Shown: positions 35,500-44,803, counted from the stretch's first letter. The stretch: 64,000 bases of DNA from Cyclobacterium plantarum (GCF_011290685.1 NZ_JAANYN010000008.1:112107-176106); one strand, 5' to 3'. Numbers and translations are program-made. The notes: generated from the sequence alone by a model not told the origin.

Positions 35500-36537
35500 T
35501 TACTGATTGGCCAGTACTATAGGGCCAAAGGGCCCAAACTTGTGTTGGTTTTCCGGAAAGCTATCTGTATAGGGTCCAAAAGGATGATCGAATGGTTTCT
35601 TGGACAGCTCCGGCCAGTCTTCCGAAAGGTCTATTTCAGGTCTTGGCATGGAGTTGACATAGGCGGCCACATTCCAGGCCTCTTCATCCGATAGAAATGG
35701 GGTGTCATAGCTTACCCCATAGGGCATATTGGCTTTCACAAAGGCTGCAAACCTGGAAATCCGGTACAAACCTGCACCCTTGTTGTAACTTTTGCTCCCA
35801 AAAAGAGGAGGATAGGTATATTCCATTCCATTTTCGGCAAGAACTCCCTCTCCATTCTCCCCATGACACCTGGTACAATAGGCATCGTATACGGTTTTAC
35901 CCTTTACCGGGTCAGCTGCTTGCTCAGGAAGAGGGAGTTCCAATAAACCAAAACCCTCATTTTGATTTTCCTTTTCCTTTTTGACATCCTTGCCCACCCA
36001 TTTCATATAGGCCACCATGGCCTTCATTTCCTTACTTTCAGGATTTAGTGGTTGTCCATTCAGACTTCTCTCGATGCAGTCGTTCACGCGTTTTTCAAAG
36101 CCTTCTACAGTTCCGGAGCGGTTTCGAAATGCCGGGTATTTGCTGGCCACAAGCCCGTAGTTATTTCCATAAGGTACCGTTCCAGCCTTTAAATGGCAGT
36201 TTTGGCAATTCATGCCATTGCTGATTTGCATAACTTTTCCCTTGGGTCCAAGATACACAGCGGTATGGGCAATCAACTCATGACCATATCGGATCAAGTC
36301 TCCATCCCGATTGGAAGGAAGACTGGCCAATAGTGGGGGCTGCCAAACCGAACCGGTTGAAACTGGGACTGTCCTGGCTGTGGACAGGGCAGTCCCGGAA
36401 ACCTGCTGGGGCTCGATGCGGTAAATACCTAAAGAATACGCTAACAGGAGTAGGCCAGATCCAATGATACCCAATGCCAAAACCTTTATCCATACGGTCA
36501 GGCGAAGAAGCAATTGGTACAGCTTTTTTTCTTCCAT
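35500..36537 (-). CDS. Membrane-anchored dihaem cytochrome c, TsdA-like (thiosulfate dehydrogenase family)
   Basis: The 345-residue protein has an N-terminal membrane anchor (about residues 17-38) and two haem sites: CQNCH (111-115) in NGMNCQNCHLKAGT and CTRCH (221-225) in YDAYCTRCHGENGEG. The first domain reads like TsdA (GNNYGLVASKYPAFRNRSGTVE, RVNDCIERSLNG). TsdA joins two thiosulfates to tetrathionate or does the reverse. An extra Cys (NDC) lies at about 154, where TsdA proteins show variable haem ligands. Operon partners are DsrE-like proteins and TauE. Confidence 0.85.
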   Translation of the reverse strand: MEEKKLYQLLLRLTVWIKVLALGIIGSGLLLLAYSLGIYRIEPQQVSGTALSTARTVPVSTGSVWQPPLLASLPSNRDGDLIRYGHELIAHTAVYLGPKGKVMQISNGMNCQNCHLKAGTVPYGNNYGLVASKYPAFRNRSGTVEGFEKRVNDCIERSLNGQPLNPESKEMKAMVAYMKWVGKDVKKEKENQNEGFGLLELPLPEQAADPVKGKTVYDAYCTRCHGENGEGVLAENGMEYTYPPLFGSKSYNKGAGLYRISRFAAFVKANMPYGVSYDTPFLSDEEAWNVAAYVNSMPRPEIDLSEDWPELSKKPFDHPFGPYTDSFPENQHKFGPFGPIVLANQ

Positions 36538-36561
36538 TCCGTAACTAAATTTCTTTAAGGT

Positions 36562-36978
36562 TTAATGATGTGATTCTTTGATATATCCCCAGCCCTCTCC
36601 TTGTTTGGTAACGATTTCCAGGATGCCATCCGGTACCGTTTTTACTCCTGTCAACAATTGAGAGGGCTTGATTTGATGCCTTTTCAGCGTGGCTTCACAG
36701 ACCACAAAACTCACCTTATCGTTGCCTTCAAATTGCAGGATTTCTTTTGATACAGTGGAGTTTTCTGAAAGTACCATGTTATAGGCCCCTCCATAGACGA
36801 CCACTTCAAATTCAGAGTCTGGATAATTGGCAGACATCATGGTAACATGCCTGAGGGCTGCCTGATGCGTTGCTTCATCTTTGCTGGTAATATCAAAGAC
36901 AATTTTCACCGGATTGGACTGTGCCCATAGACCTATGGTTAAGATAAGGAAAGGGCATAAGAGGATGATTTTCTTCAT
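36562..36978 (-). CDS. Secreted DsrE-family protein
   Basis: The 138-residue product has a signal peptide (LILTIGLWAQ) and a DsrE fold: NPVKIVFDITSKDEATHQAALRHV, FEVVVYGGAYNMVL, DKVSFVVCEATLKRH with a Cys at the site of the DsrE catalytic Cys, then GVKTVPDGILEIVTKQGEGWGYI. DsrE proteins carry persulfide sulfur. Secreted DsrE proteins next to TsdA-like cytochromes suggest extracytoplasmic sulfur handling. It ends 24 bases before the cytochrome gene. Confidence 0.85.
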   Translation of the reverse strand: MKKIILLCPFLILTIGLWAQSNPVKIVFDITSKDEATHQAALRHVTMMSANYPDSEFEVVVYGGAYNMVLSENSTVSKEILQFEGNDKVSFVVCEATLKRHQIKPSQLLTGVKTVPDGILEIVTKQGEGWGYIKESHH

Positions 36979-37014
36979 TATTTTATGGTTTAGTGGAAAA
37001 CAGGAAGAGCAACA

Positions 37015-37674
37015 TTATCCTCCGGCATAAATGTAGGCGCAGTCCTTCTTTTGCGCACGTGAAAGGGCCCATACTCCGGAGGGAACGATCTGAACCTCTG
37101 GCAATACTCCATTTGTCCAGTCTGCTTTTACTTCTTCAGGGTCCATTTCCAATTGCTGTGCAGCCATACCACTGTAGACCTTTAATGCCATGTCACAGAC
37201 ACAAAACATGGCTCCCCTGTTATGCAGCTGCTTGATACCATCTATACCCGGCATGGGATAATCACCATCTTTGGGTATAAAAAAGGGATTTCGTTTGGAA
37301 GGAGCGCCGGTGTTGTTATCCACGATGTTAAAAATTTCTCCCAGGGGATACTTCTCCCATAATTGATCTTTCAAAGCAAAAGGAATGGCATTGTGTCGCA
37401 AAACGACCATCGCGGTCATTTCATCATCTGATAAACCGGTCTGGTTGTTGGTTTGGTAAAATACCCAGGACCAGATAAATGGGAATCCGGCATGGGGTTC
37501 GGGGGCATCATACACTACCCGCTGCTCTCCCTTTACGCCTTCAAACCAGTCATCTGCATCGTTGAGCACTTTTGCATCCATTTGTTTCCCAGCCAATAGC
37601 GGACTGGAAATGGCAGATAGTCCTGCTGTGGCCCCGGTGGCCAGGGTTCCGATAAATTTTCTGCGGGAATTCAT
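37015..37674 (-). CDS. Tat-exported DsrE-like protein
   Basis: From ATG 37674 the product has 219 residues and a twin-arginine signal (NSRRKFIGTLATGATAGLSA). The mature protein shows a DsrE-like order: MTAMVVLRHNAIPFAL, a long central insertion, then GAMFCVCDMALKVYSGMAAQQL with a Cys pair at the expected active-site strand, and LPEVQIVPSGVWALSRAQKKDCAYIYAG, parallel to the KTVPDGILEIVTKQGEGWGYI end of the next gene. Tat export suggests folding or cofactor loading in the cytoplasm. First gene of the sulfur operon. A start at 37689 would add five residues. Confidence 0.7.
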   Translation of the reverse strand: MNSRRKFIGTLATGATAGLSAISSPLLAGKQMDAKVLNDADDWFEGVKGEQRVVYDAPEPHAGFPFIWSWVFYQTNNQTGLSDDEMTAMVVLRHNAIPFALKDQLWEKYPLGEIFNIVDNNTGAPSKRNPFFIPKDGDYPMPGIDGIKQLHNRGAMFCVCDMALKVYSGMAAQQLEMDPEEVKADWTNGVLPEVQIVPSGVWALSRAQKKDCAYIYAGG

Positions 37675-37880
37675 TAGTGAGTTCTTCATGGTTGATTTGT
37701 TTAAAGTTTATTTATTGGTTTTGCGTACATGAACATGAGATGCCTTCTGCCATACTGCGTAAAGTCCTGTTGACCAGGTAGTAGTTTTAAAATTTTTCCC
37801 AGATTCAGTGGTTTATCTGACCAGCATCTATTTCGGCTGACAGGTAGTAACCTGATTTCGACTGAATGTAGTTAAAAAAC

Positions 37881-38000
37881 CGTCATTCCGAGGCTTAGAG
37901 AGGGTTTTGAGCGGTGAAAGCCGTGGGAATCTCTAGCCAAACGAGACTGCCACACCCTTTCCCAGCTCCTATTCCCAGGACAAAGGGTTCGCAGTAACGA
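37881..38000. repeat. REP-like intergenic element with imperfect terminal inverted repeats
   Basis: The segment begins CGTCATTCCGAGG and ends TTCGCAGTAACG, whose complement CGTTACTGCGAA resembles the start. It includes GTGGGAATCTC and ACGAGACTGCCACACCC. This is the style of the GTCATTCCGAG...GGAATCTC dispersed repeats common in Bacteroidota intergenic DNA. The rest of 37690-38142 shows no gene; it holds the promoters of the sulfur operon and possibly regulatory sites near 38085-38130. Confidence 0.5.
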
Positions 38001-38142
38001 TTCAATTGGTTTTTGTTGACGATCTTAATTCGAACTTAGATTAGTATGAAATGTACAATTCAAAGTTATGGATTAAAGTGCTCAGCTGCTTTCGGTATTG
38101 TTGCAAGTCCTTTCTACATTGTTGCAAAGGAGAAAAAATCAG

Positions 38143-41100
38143 TTAGTGGCGGCTCTCAGTGGGGCTTTCACCAAAAGTTTTCCTGAATATTTGAGAAAAA
38201 TAAACCGGGGATTTAAAACCAACCCGGTAGGCTACTTCCGAAATATTAAGTTCCCCGGAAGCCAATAGTTCCTTTGCTTTTTGTAGGCGGATCAGCCGGA
38301 TATAAATGGAGGTGGAATGTCCGGTGAGGGCTTTTATTTTGCGGTGGACTTGTGAGCGGCTCAGACAAATGGCATCCGCCAACTGATCCACGGAAAAATC
38401 TTCTTCCTCCAGGTGATTGAGGATGGCCTGTTCGGCATTCACCAAAAAACTTTCTATGGTATTTTTTATGGGGTAAGGTTGATCTTTTCCACTCAGGAAC
38501 CTGCGACTGTATTTTTCCTGCAAACGCTTACGGGTTTCCAGAAGCTTTTCCAGCCGGATCATCAATTCCTCGGTATCAAAAGGCTTGGAAAGGTAAGCAT
38601 CAGCCCCCCTGGAGAGTCCTGTTAGTCTGGCTTCCTTCTCTGCCTTGGCTGTCAACATAATAATCGGGATGTGATCGCTTCTTTTATCAGTTTTAAGCCT
38701 GGCGCAAACTTCAAATCCATCCATTCCCGGCATCATGACATCACAAATGATGATATCCGGAATACTTTCGAAAGCCATTTTCAAACCAGCTTCTCCATTG
38801 GTGGCCTGCAGGCATTGGTACTTGTTTTCTAAAATTATTTTCAAATAATTGCCCACGTCCAGGTTGTCTTCAATAAAAAGTACAAGGGGTAAATCCTTTA
38901 CAAAATCGTTTTTATTACTATCAGCGGATGTTTTAGGCAGGGCAGGTACCAAAAAATAGTAGGGTTCATGATGTTCGCCCCGGGGAGCATGTAAGGTGAT
39001 AGGAATGCGAACCATAAAGGTACTGCCCATTCCCGGGGTACTTGTCAAATCAATGGTTCCGTTCATCAGTTCGACCAATTCTTTGGTCAGGGCAAGGCCT
39101 ATTCCCGTACCTTCCGTATTCCGTGTGGAAGAATAATCTGCCTGGTAAAAACGGTCAAAAATATGGGGAATCTCCTGCTGAGAAATCCCTTTTCCATTAT
39201 CCTTTACTTTTAAAGTAAAATATTCCTTACTGTTTAGGTTTTCCTGATTAAGCTGAATACAGATTTTTCCTCCCTTGGGCGTAAATTTGATGGCATTGGA
39301 CAAGAGGTTAGAGACTATGGCTGCCAGTTTTGCCGGATCCACATCCATGAGCAATTGTTCACAGGGTATATCCAGGGATAAATCAATCTGTTTATCCCGT
39401 GCCAGTGTCTGAAAACCTTCACTGATGTATTTGATATAGGGAACCACATCAAGTTGCTGCAATTCCATTTCCAGATGCCCACTTTCCAGTTTGGCCAGAT
39501 CGAGCATCTCATTGACCAGTTGCAGTAGATTTTTTCCATTCCGTTCGATCATTTCCAGGGGTTGCGAAGCTTCCTTCCAATGCTGCTCCCGGGCTTTGCT
39601 TTGTAAGGTGTCCGTGAGACCGAGAATAACCGTCAGCGGGGTACGAAATTCATGGGTAATATTGGTGTATAGATTGCTTTTAAAATGGTCAATTTCGGTT
39701 AGCCGCCTGCTTTCCGCTACTGCCAGTTTTCGGGAGACTTTAAATTTGTAAAACCACCTGGCCAATACCAAAAGTATACCCGCAAATAGGGTATAGGCCC
39801 ACCACCGTGTCCACCAGGGAGGAGTAATGTAAAATGTAAGGGAAGTGCCGGTTTCGTTCCAAACCCCATCACTGCTGCCTGCAATTACCTGAAAAGTGTA
39901 CTGTCCAGGGTCAAGGTTGGTATACCTGGCGGTTCTTTGGGTACCTGCCACTATCCATTCCGGATCATAGTTTTCCATCTTGTATTTGTATAGGTTCTTT
40001 GACGGATCTGTAAAATGAAGGGCTACATAATCAAAGGTCAGGTCATTTTGCTGATGGGATAGGGTAAGATTGTTATCAGGAGAATTTAATTTATCTTGAA
40101 AATCTACCGAAGTACCCGCCACCTGTAAACCACTCAGTACCACATCAGGAGGATAAGGATTGCCTGCTATCTGTTCCGGATAGAAGGATACCAGTCCCCC
40201 GTCTCCCCCAAAAAACATTTGGCCATTCGCACTTTTAAATGCACCTATATGATTAAAACTATGTACAGAAAGTCCATCCGAAGCATCAAAATTGGTAAAG
40301 TTCAATGTCTCGGGATCAAAACTAACAATCCCATTTCCAGTAGAAAGCCAGTAAATTCCATTTTCATCTTCCAAAATACCGTTGATGGTGTTGCTGGATA
40401 ATCCATCTTCCGTGGTATATTGTCTAATCGAACCAGTTGATTTATTATAAAGGAACAATCCATTGTTTGGCGTTCCCACCCACATATTTTCTGAATTTTG
40501 TTCCAGCATGCAAGTCACTCCGTATTTTTCAGGGAGTGCTGAGAAACTGTCACTTTGATTATCATACCGAAACAGTCCTTCCTGAAAAATACCTGCCCAG
40601 ATGGTCCCGTTTATACCCTCTTTTATGGCTAAAACGCTGTTATAAAACGTTTGCTGACTGCTATTGGAGAAATTATACCTTTTAAAGGTCTGTCTATCCT
40701 TGCTCAGGCAGATGATTCCGCTACTCCAGGTGCCCAGCCACAACCTGCCCTTGCTGTCCTCCAGCATGCTAATAACAGGCTCATTTACACGGTGGGATTC
40801 ATTCCCGTTTTTAATTTTGTAGGGTGCAAATTGGCCGGTTTGACGATTTAAGGTATCCAAGCCCCCCTCTGTGCCCACCCAAAATGTTCCCTTACTGTCC
40901 TCATAAGTCGTCCAGACAATATCACTGCTAATGCTTAACGGATGAATTGGGTCATGTCGGAAATGTGTGTATTTGTTTTGCTTTACATCCAGTCTGTTCA
41001 ACCCACCTCCCTGGGTACCCAACCAGACAATTCCGGATTGGCCTGGTGCCTCATAAATCCCCATGACATGGTCATAGGACAGGCTTGCTGGATTTTCTTC

Positions 41101-42270
41101 ATTATGGGTATGTATGGTGAATTTATTTAAGGAAGGATCCATCTTATGAAGCCCTCCCGGCAAATTGCCAATCCACAAACGATCCTGACTATCCTGCAAA
41201 AAAGACCAGACCTGATTGGAACTCAAACTGCCGGGCTCGCCTGGATTATGGAAAAAGGGCGTTAATTTTTTATTGACCGGATTAAAGTGATTGAGTCCGC
41301 CATTATAGGTACCCACCCAAAATTCACCATTTTGATCCTGGTGAATAAATTTTACATGAGGACAAGAGGACCACAAACCCATTTCTCCCTGGGGGGCATA
41401 TAGATCAGCAGCATCGGGTAGCATGCGAAGAAAACTATCGTTTTCCGGCTCGTAACAATGTAAACCACTTTGGCAGGAACCTACCCATAATTTGCCATCC
41501 TGATCCTCAAAAAGTGCACTTATCCGATTATCAATAAGACTTTTTGAATCAGCAGGATCATTCAAATAGCGTTTGGCCTTACCCGTATGCAAATCCATGA
41601 GGATAAGACCGCCGCCCGTACTACTTGCGTCAAATGGTTCGCCGGTTCCAATCCAAAGTTGATGGTTTTGATCTGCCAATAGCACCCGAACCTCGTCTTC
41701 AAGCAGGTTTACCGAATCCGCCGGGTCATTTAAAAAACGGGTGAATTGGTTCGAATTCCTTTCGTAACGAAATAAACCTCCATTTTGAGAGCCAATCCAA
41801 AGATTTTTGTTCCTATCCTCTGCAAAAGCATTGATTTGCCCTGCACCATTATTGGAAGGGGCAGAGGGATTAGCAGCATACCTGATAAAACAATTACAAG
41901 CCGGATTGTATCTGTCCAGATCAGATTTGGAGCCTATCCATAAATCCCCTTTAAAATCGACAAACAGGGTTTCAACCCGGTTTTGGGACAAAGAGGAAGA
42001 ATCCCCTGGAATATGGCTATAGCTCTCGAACGCGTATCCATTGTACCTTACCAGGCCATCTTCTGTAGCTATCCAAATATAACCCTGATGGTCCTGAGCA
42101 ATATCCAAAATGGAATTACTCGGCAAACCCTGCTCGGTGGTAAATCGCTCGAATGAAACAGCTGGCTTGGTTTGAGACAGCGTAAGGTAGGGGGGGAGGA
42201 GCAATGGCCAGGCAATTACAATGGTCAAGGCAGGTATTGAAATCCTGAAAGTGGAGCGATTGCTTTTCAT
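38143..42270 (-). CDS. Hybrid two-component system regulator (sensor kinase, receiver and AraC output in one chain)
   Basis: The 1375-residue protein has a signal/anchor, about 14 Reg_prop propeller repeats (about 40-745, e.g. GYIWIATEDGLVRYN), a Y_Y_Y domain (about 755-815), a membrane helix (about 825-845), HisKA with THEFRTPLTVIL (His about 875), HATPase with LSNAIKFTPKGG and GTGIGLALTKELVELMNG, a receiver with IICDVMMPGMDGFEV (Asp about 1177) and a C-terminal AraC helix-turn-helix (about 1290-1375, SVDQLADAICLSRSQVHRKI). Such regulators sense oligosaccharides in the periplasm and switch on polysaccharide utilisation genes. The GH16 enzyme at 43904 is a candidate target. Confidence 0.95.
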   Translation of the reverse strand: MKSNRSTFRISIPALTIVIAWPLLLPPYLTLSQTKPAVSFERFTTEQGLPSNSILDIAQDHQGYIWIATEDGLVRYNGYAFESYSHIPGDSSSLSQNRVETLFVDFKGDLWIGSKSDLDRYNPACNCFIRYAANPSAPSNNGAGQINAFAEDRNKNLWIGSQNGGLFRYERNSNQFTRFLNDPADSVNLLEDEVRVLLADQNHQLWIGTGEPFDASSTGGGLILMDLHTGKAKRYLNDPADSKSLIDNRISALFEDQDGKLWVGSCQSGLHCYEPENDSFLRMLPDAADLYAPQGEMGLWSSCPHVKFIHQDQNGEFWVGTYNGGLNHFNPVNKKLTPFFHNPGEPGSLSSNQVWSFLQDSQDRLWIGNLPGGLHKMDPSLNKFTIHTHNEENPASLSYDHVMGIYEAPGQSGIVWLGTQGGGLNRLDVKQNKYTHFRHDPIHPLSISSDIVWTTYEDSKGTFWVGTEGGLDTLNRQTGQFAPYKIKNGNESHRVNEPVISMLEDSKGRLWLGTWSSGIICLSKDRQTFKRYNFSNSSQQTFYNSVLAIKEGINGTIWAGIFQEGLFRYDNQSDSFSALPEKYGVTCMLEQNSENMWVGTPNNGLFLYNKSTGSIRQYTTEDGLSSNTINGILEDENGIYWLSTGNGIVSFDPETLNFTNFDASDGLSVHSFNHIGAFKSANGQMFFGGDGGLVSFYPEQIAGNPYPPDVVLSGLQVAGTSVDFQDKLNSPDNNLTLSHQQNDLTFDYVALHFTDPSKNLYKYKMENYDPEWIVAGTQRTARYTNLDPGQYTFQVIAGSSDGVWNETGTSLTFYITPPWWTRWWAYTLFAGILLVLARWFYKFKVSRKLAVAESRRLTEIDHFKSNLYTNITHEFRTPLTVILGLTDTLQSKAREQHWKEASQPLEMIERNGKNLLQLVNEMLDLAKLESGHLEMELQQLDVVPYIKYISEGFQTLARDKQIDLSLDIPCEQLLMDVDPAKLAAIVSNLLSNAIKFTPKGGKICIQLNQENLNSKEYFTLKVKDNGKGISQQEIPHIFDRFYQADYSSTRNTEGTGIGLALTKELVELMNGTIDLTSTPGMGSTFMVRIPITLHAPRGEHHEPYYFLVPALPKTSADSNKNDFVKDLPLVLFIEDNLDVGNYLKIILENKYQCLQATNGEAGLKMAFESIPDIIICDVMMPGMDGFEVCARLKTDKRSDHIPIIMLTAKAEKEARLTGLSRGADAYLSKPFDTEELMIRLEKLLETRKRLQEKYSRRFLSGKDQPYPIKNTIESFLVNAEQAILNHLEEEDFSVDQLADAICLSRSQVHRKIKALTGHSTSIYIRLIRLQKAKELLASGELNISEVAYRVGFKSPVYFSQIFRKTFGESPTESRH

Positions 42271-42744
42271 TTTGGTTGATATTGTTTGGCTATTAAACCC
42301 TCAACTTCAATTCTATCTCTCCTAAAATGATTACTGGTTTGGCTATACCAAAATTGCTATTTTCCTGTAAATTTACCCCGAAGGCTATTTATTTCTAAAT
42401 CTGAAAGGAAAGAACTATTTAATAATTTAATTCTTAACTTTTTCAGAACAATAACCTACAAAAATACAAATTAAAAAGCAAGTATATGGGTCATTCAATT
42501 TTTGGCTGGTATAAATGATTTATGGTGGAATACGGGTCATGTACACCTGTTAAGGGTTTTAGGGTGCCTTTCCTTAGGCAAGATATTTATATTTCTTTTT
42601 TCTTTATAATTTTTATAAATACTCAGTATATTCGAAAAAATAAATAGATCTTAAAAGTATTAAATTTTCCCGGGCAGCCTTTTTGAGTAATAAAGGCTAC
42701 AGCTTATGCCCGGAAAGTTTAAAACCTTTCAAAACCCAAAACCC
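42271..42744. other. AT-rich divergent intergenic region
   Basis: About 470 bases between the hybrid regulator (minus) and the NTF2-like lipoprotein (plus). It carries both promoters. No ORF, no clear hairpin and no long repeat are seen. Confidence 0.4.
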
Positions 42745-43167
42745 ATGAAATCTTCTTTTCTACTAATTTTTATGGCCGTATGGATCATTTCCGGCTGTTC
42801 TCCGGCACCTTCTATTGATGAAGCGCTCACCCAAACTGTATTGGACCACCATTGGGAGACCTTTATCAGCAATGACCTGGAAGGCGTCATGGAAGATTAT
42901 ACAGAAGAGTCCATTCTGATTACCCCTAACGGTACCTATATGGGCCTGGATGAAATCCGACAAAACTTTGTCAATGCCTTTAAGGCCTTTCCTGCAGGGC
43001 AAGCCACACTTACCCTGACAGAAAGTTTGGCGGTCAAGGATATAGGCTATATCCTATGGGAAGCGGATACACCAGCATTCAATCTGAGCTACGCTACGGA
43101 CACTTTTATCATCCGGAATGGCAAAATCATCCGGCAAACCTATGCCGGAGTAAGGGAAGATAAATAA
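42745..43167 (+). CDS. NTF2-like (SnoaL/DUF4440-type) lipoprotein
   Basis: From ATG 42745 the product has 140 residues with a lipobox (WIISGC). The single domain shows the NTF2-like pattern: HHWETFISNDLEGVMEDYTEES, ILITPNGTYMGLDEIRQNF, then strands ending FIIRNGKIIRQTYAGV. Function unknown; SnoaL-like folds cover enzymes and binding proteins. The frame is open upstream to 42706 (a GC-containing ATG start), but the signal peptide begins at 42745. The gene is followed directly by the 94-bp tandem repeats. Confidence 0.75.
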   Translation: MKSSFLLIFMAVWIISGCSPAPSIDEALTQTVLDHHWETFISNDLEGVMEDYTEESILITPNGTYMGLDEIRQNFVNAFKAFPAGQATLTLTESLAVKDIGYILWEADTPAFNLSYATDTFIIRNGKIIRQTYAGVREDK

Positions 43168-43180
43168 CTGTAGCTATACC

Positions 43181-43430
43181 CGTTGAGGTCTTTGAGACCT
43201 CGACGGTTTTTTTCGGGTACGTCTGGAAAAAGACCTTCGGGGTTGAGAAAACCCCAAAGGTCAATAGTCCTAACCGTTGAGGTCTTTGGGACCTCGACGG
43301 TTTTTTTCGGGTACGTCTGGAAAAAGACCTTCGGGGTTGAGAAAACCCCAAAGGTCAATAGTCCTAACCGTTGAAGTCTTTGGGACCTCGACGGTTTTTA
43401 TCGTGACCGCCCTGGGAAAAGACCTTTTAT
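43181..43430. repeat. Tandem 94-bp repeat, about 2.6 units, each with two hairpins
   Basis: Units start at 43181, 43275 and 43369 (period 94). Each holds CCGTTGAGGTCT...AGACCTCGACGG, a near-perfect hairpin followed by a T-run, and CCTTCGGGGTT...AACCCCAAAGG, a second hairpin. Units 1 and 2 differ at only about one position; unit 3 has more differences and breaks off after about 60 bases. Short frames crossing the repeat on both strands are artefacts of the repetition. A related hairpin (CCTTCGAGGTTTTGAAAACC) sits after mnmE at 56477. The first copy may act as the terminator for 42745-43167. Confidence 0.9.
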
Positions 43431-43706
43431 GACCGTGAGAATTCTCCTATCATTCTAAAAAGTTATCTCAATTATTCTCTTCTCGATACCGATAACCAGC
43501 CGATAAAGACAGAAGTCTTGAATCAAAATTTCTACCTGGCTTCATTCTTTAAAGTCCGAGAACTAACCCAACAACAATTTAACCAAATCCTGGCGCCAAG
43601 GGAAGAAATGTCGGGATACTCCATCGTTAAAGGTAAAGGGGTAGGCTTGGTAACTTTAATGGCTGGTTTAGTTGGATTGGGCGTGGTAGCTGGTGGATCT
43701 GAATGA
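43407..43706 (+). pseudogene. C-terminal fragment of an unidentified protein
   Basis: An open frame starts within the last repeat unit (after a stop at 43404) and ends at 43706. It encodes about 99 residues with sensible composition (ILKSYLNYSLLDTDNQPIK, FYLASFFKVRELTQQQFNQI) and a Gly-rich hydrophobic end (GKGVGLVTLMAGLVGLGVV). No ATG occurs before the internal Met; only TTG at 43518 could start a 62-residue protein. The likely reading is a truncated gene whose 5' end was replaced by the tandem repeats. No family recognised. The stretch 43707-43903 holds nothing I can identify. Confidence 0.4.
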
Positions 43707-43903
43707 TGGTGGGATAATGAGCTAATAATACCTGCTTATTGTCCATAAGAATGGGCACCTGGGTGATGATCTAATGGAAATCATCCATATTACTTTCATA
43801 GGCGATATCCGAGGAGTCTCCCAGGATGTAAAGCGTAGAAGTATTGATCTTTATTTAAGTTAATGTAGAATTGAATATGCTTTACCGTGTAGAGTAAGCC
43901 TAT

Positions 43904-44803
43904 CTATTTCGAATCCCTTTTGAATGGCTCATAAGACATCCAATCCACCTCCAACTCATAAGGTTGCAAGGGTTTTTCAATTGAATTTTCATTAGTTTGC
44001 ACCGACCAATTATTGGTATGCCAAAAATTCATTCTATAATGGCTGTGGTGTTGAGGTATTCCTCTTTCAGTGCCCTGATAATCCCAAAGCACGATTTTTT
44101 CACCACTTTCAGGATGAAGTATCCACCAGCGGACGCGGTCCGGATACCAATCAAAACCATAGGTGTAAAATCGTGCGGAGGCATCATAGTCTGCAATGGC
44201 CACAATGGAGTCGGGCTGATTTTGCAAATCGGTCAAAGGGACCCTCAGATCATTGTGATCTTCTCTGTAGACCGTACTATAGATAATTCCTTCAGCCAGA
44301 TTGATGATCCTGCCAACTCTTTTAAGTTCGCCTGAATGACCCGTCCAGGTGCCTATATAAATAACAGTAGGGTCTGCAAGTAGCCATTCGAAGTCAATTT
44401 CACTCAGTCCGGGAATACTATCCATATGATAAGTAAAATAACCTACCACTGCACCCACATTAGGTTGGATATCAATTACCTGTGGAATTTTCAGCCTGGC
44501 AGCATAAGTGCCAAAATGCGTAAATTTTCTGGAGATAATTTCTGGTCCGCGGCCTGCACCGGCACTATCTGTAGGATCTATCTTAAAGGAAAGGATTTTA
44601 GTTCCCTCCTCTGAAGGGGAATTCGTCCCCAGCTTGTATTTAAAATCGGATTTGTTTCCGGTCGAGCCATACCTGAAATACGCCGAAGTAGTATCGGAAA
44701 AATCTTCGACAAAGGCTTCGTGATACTTCTCTGTTTGGGAAATGGCCATTAGGGGAATGAAATAGATCATAGCCGATAAAATATGCTTAATCATAGATAG
44801 CAA
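43904..44803 (-). CDS. Glycoside hydrolase family 16 protein
   Basis: The 299-residue secreted protein (signal peptide to about MAISQ) is a GH16 jelly-roll: HFGTYAARLKIPQ, then the catalytic motif SEIDFEW (ExDxE form, about residues 134-140), FYTYGFDWYPDRVRWWI (the typical YGFDW strand) and a closing ELEVDWMSYEP. GH16 enzymes cut beta-1,3/1,4-glucans or galactans such as laminarin, agar or carrageenan; the exact substrate cannot be read. Start at 44803 or at the next Met (44794). The nearest regulator is the hybrid two-component protein at 38143. Confidence 0.88.
   Translation of the reverse strand: MLSMIKHILSAMIYFIPLMAISQTEKYHEAFVEDFSDTTSAYFRYGSTGNKSDFKYKLGTNSPSEEGTKILSFKIDPTDSAGAGRGPEIISRKFTHFGTYAARLKIPQVIDIQPNVGAVVGYFTYHMDSIPGLSEIDFEWLLADPTVIYIGTWTGHSGELKRVGRIINLAEGIIYSTVYREDHNDLRVPLTDLQNQPDSIVAIADYDASARFYTYGFDWYPDRVRWWILHPESGEKIVLWDYQGTERGIPQHHSHYRMNFWHTNNWSVQTNENSIEKPLQPYELEVDWMSYEPFKRDSK

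Noticed and set aside
43127-43374. Several 60-75-codon frames on both strands through the tandem repeats
   Set aside because: They are produced by the 94-bp period, which keeps frames open only by repetition of the same sequence; the hairpin structure explains the DNA better.
43181-43430. CRISPR array
   Set aside because: The 94-bp units are repeated in full with no unique spacers, and no cas genes are near.
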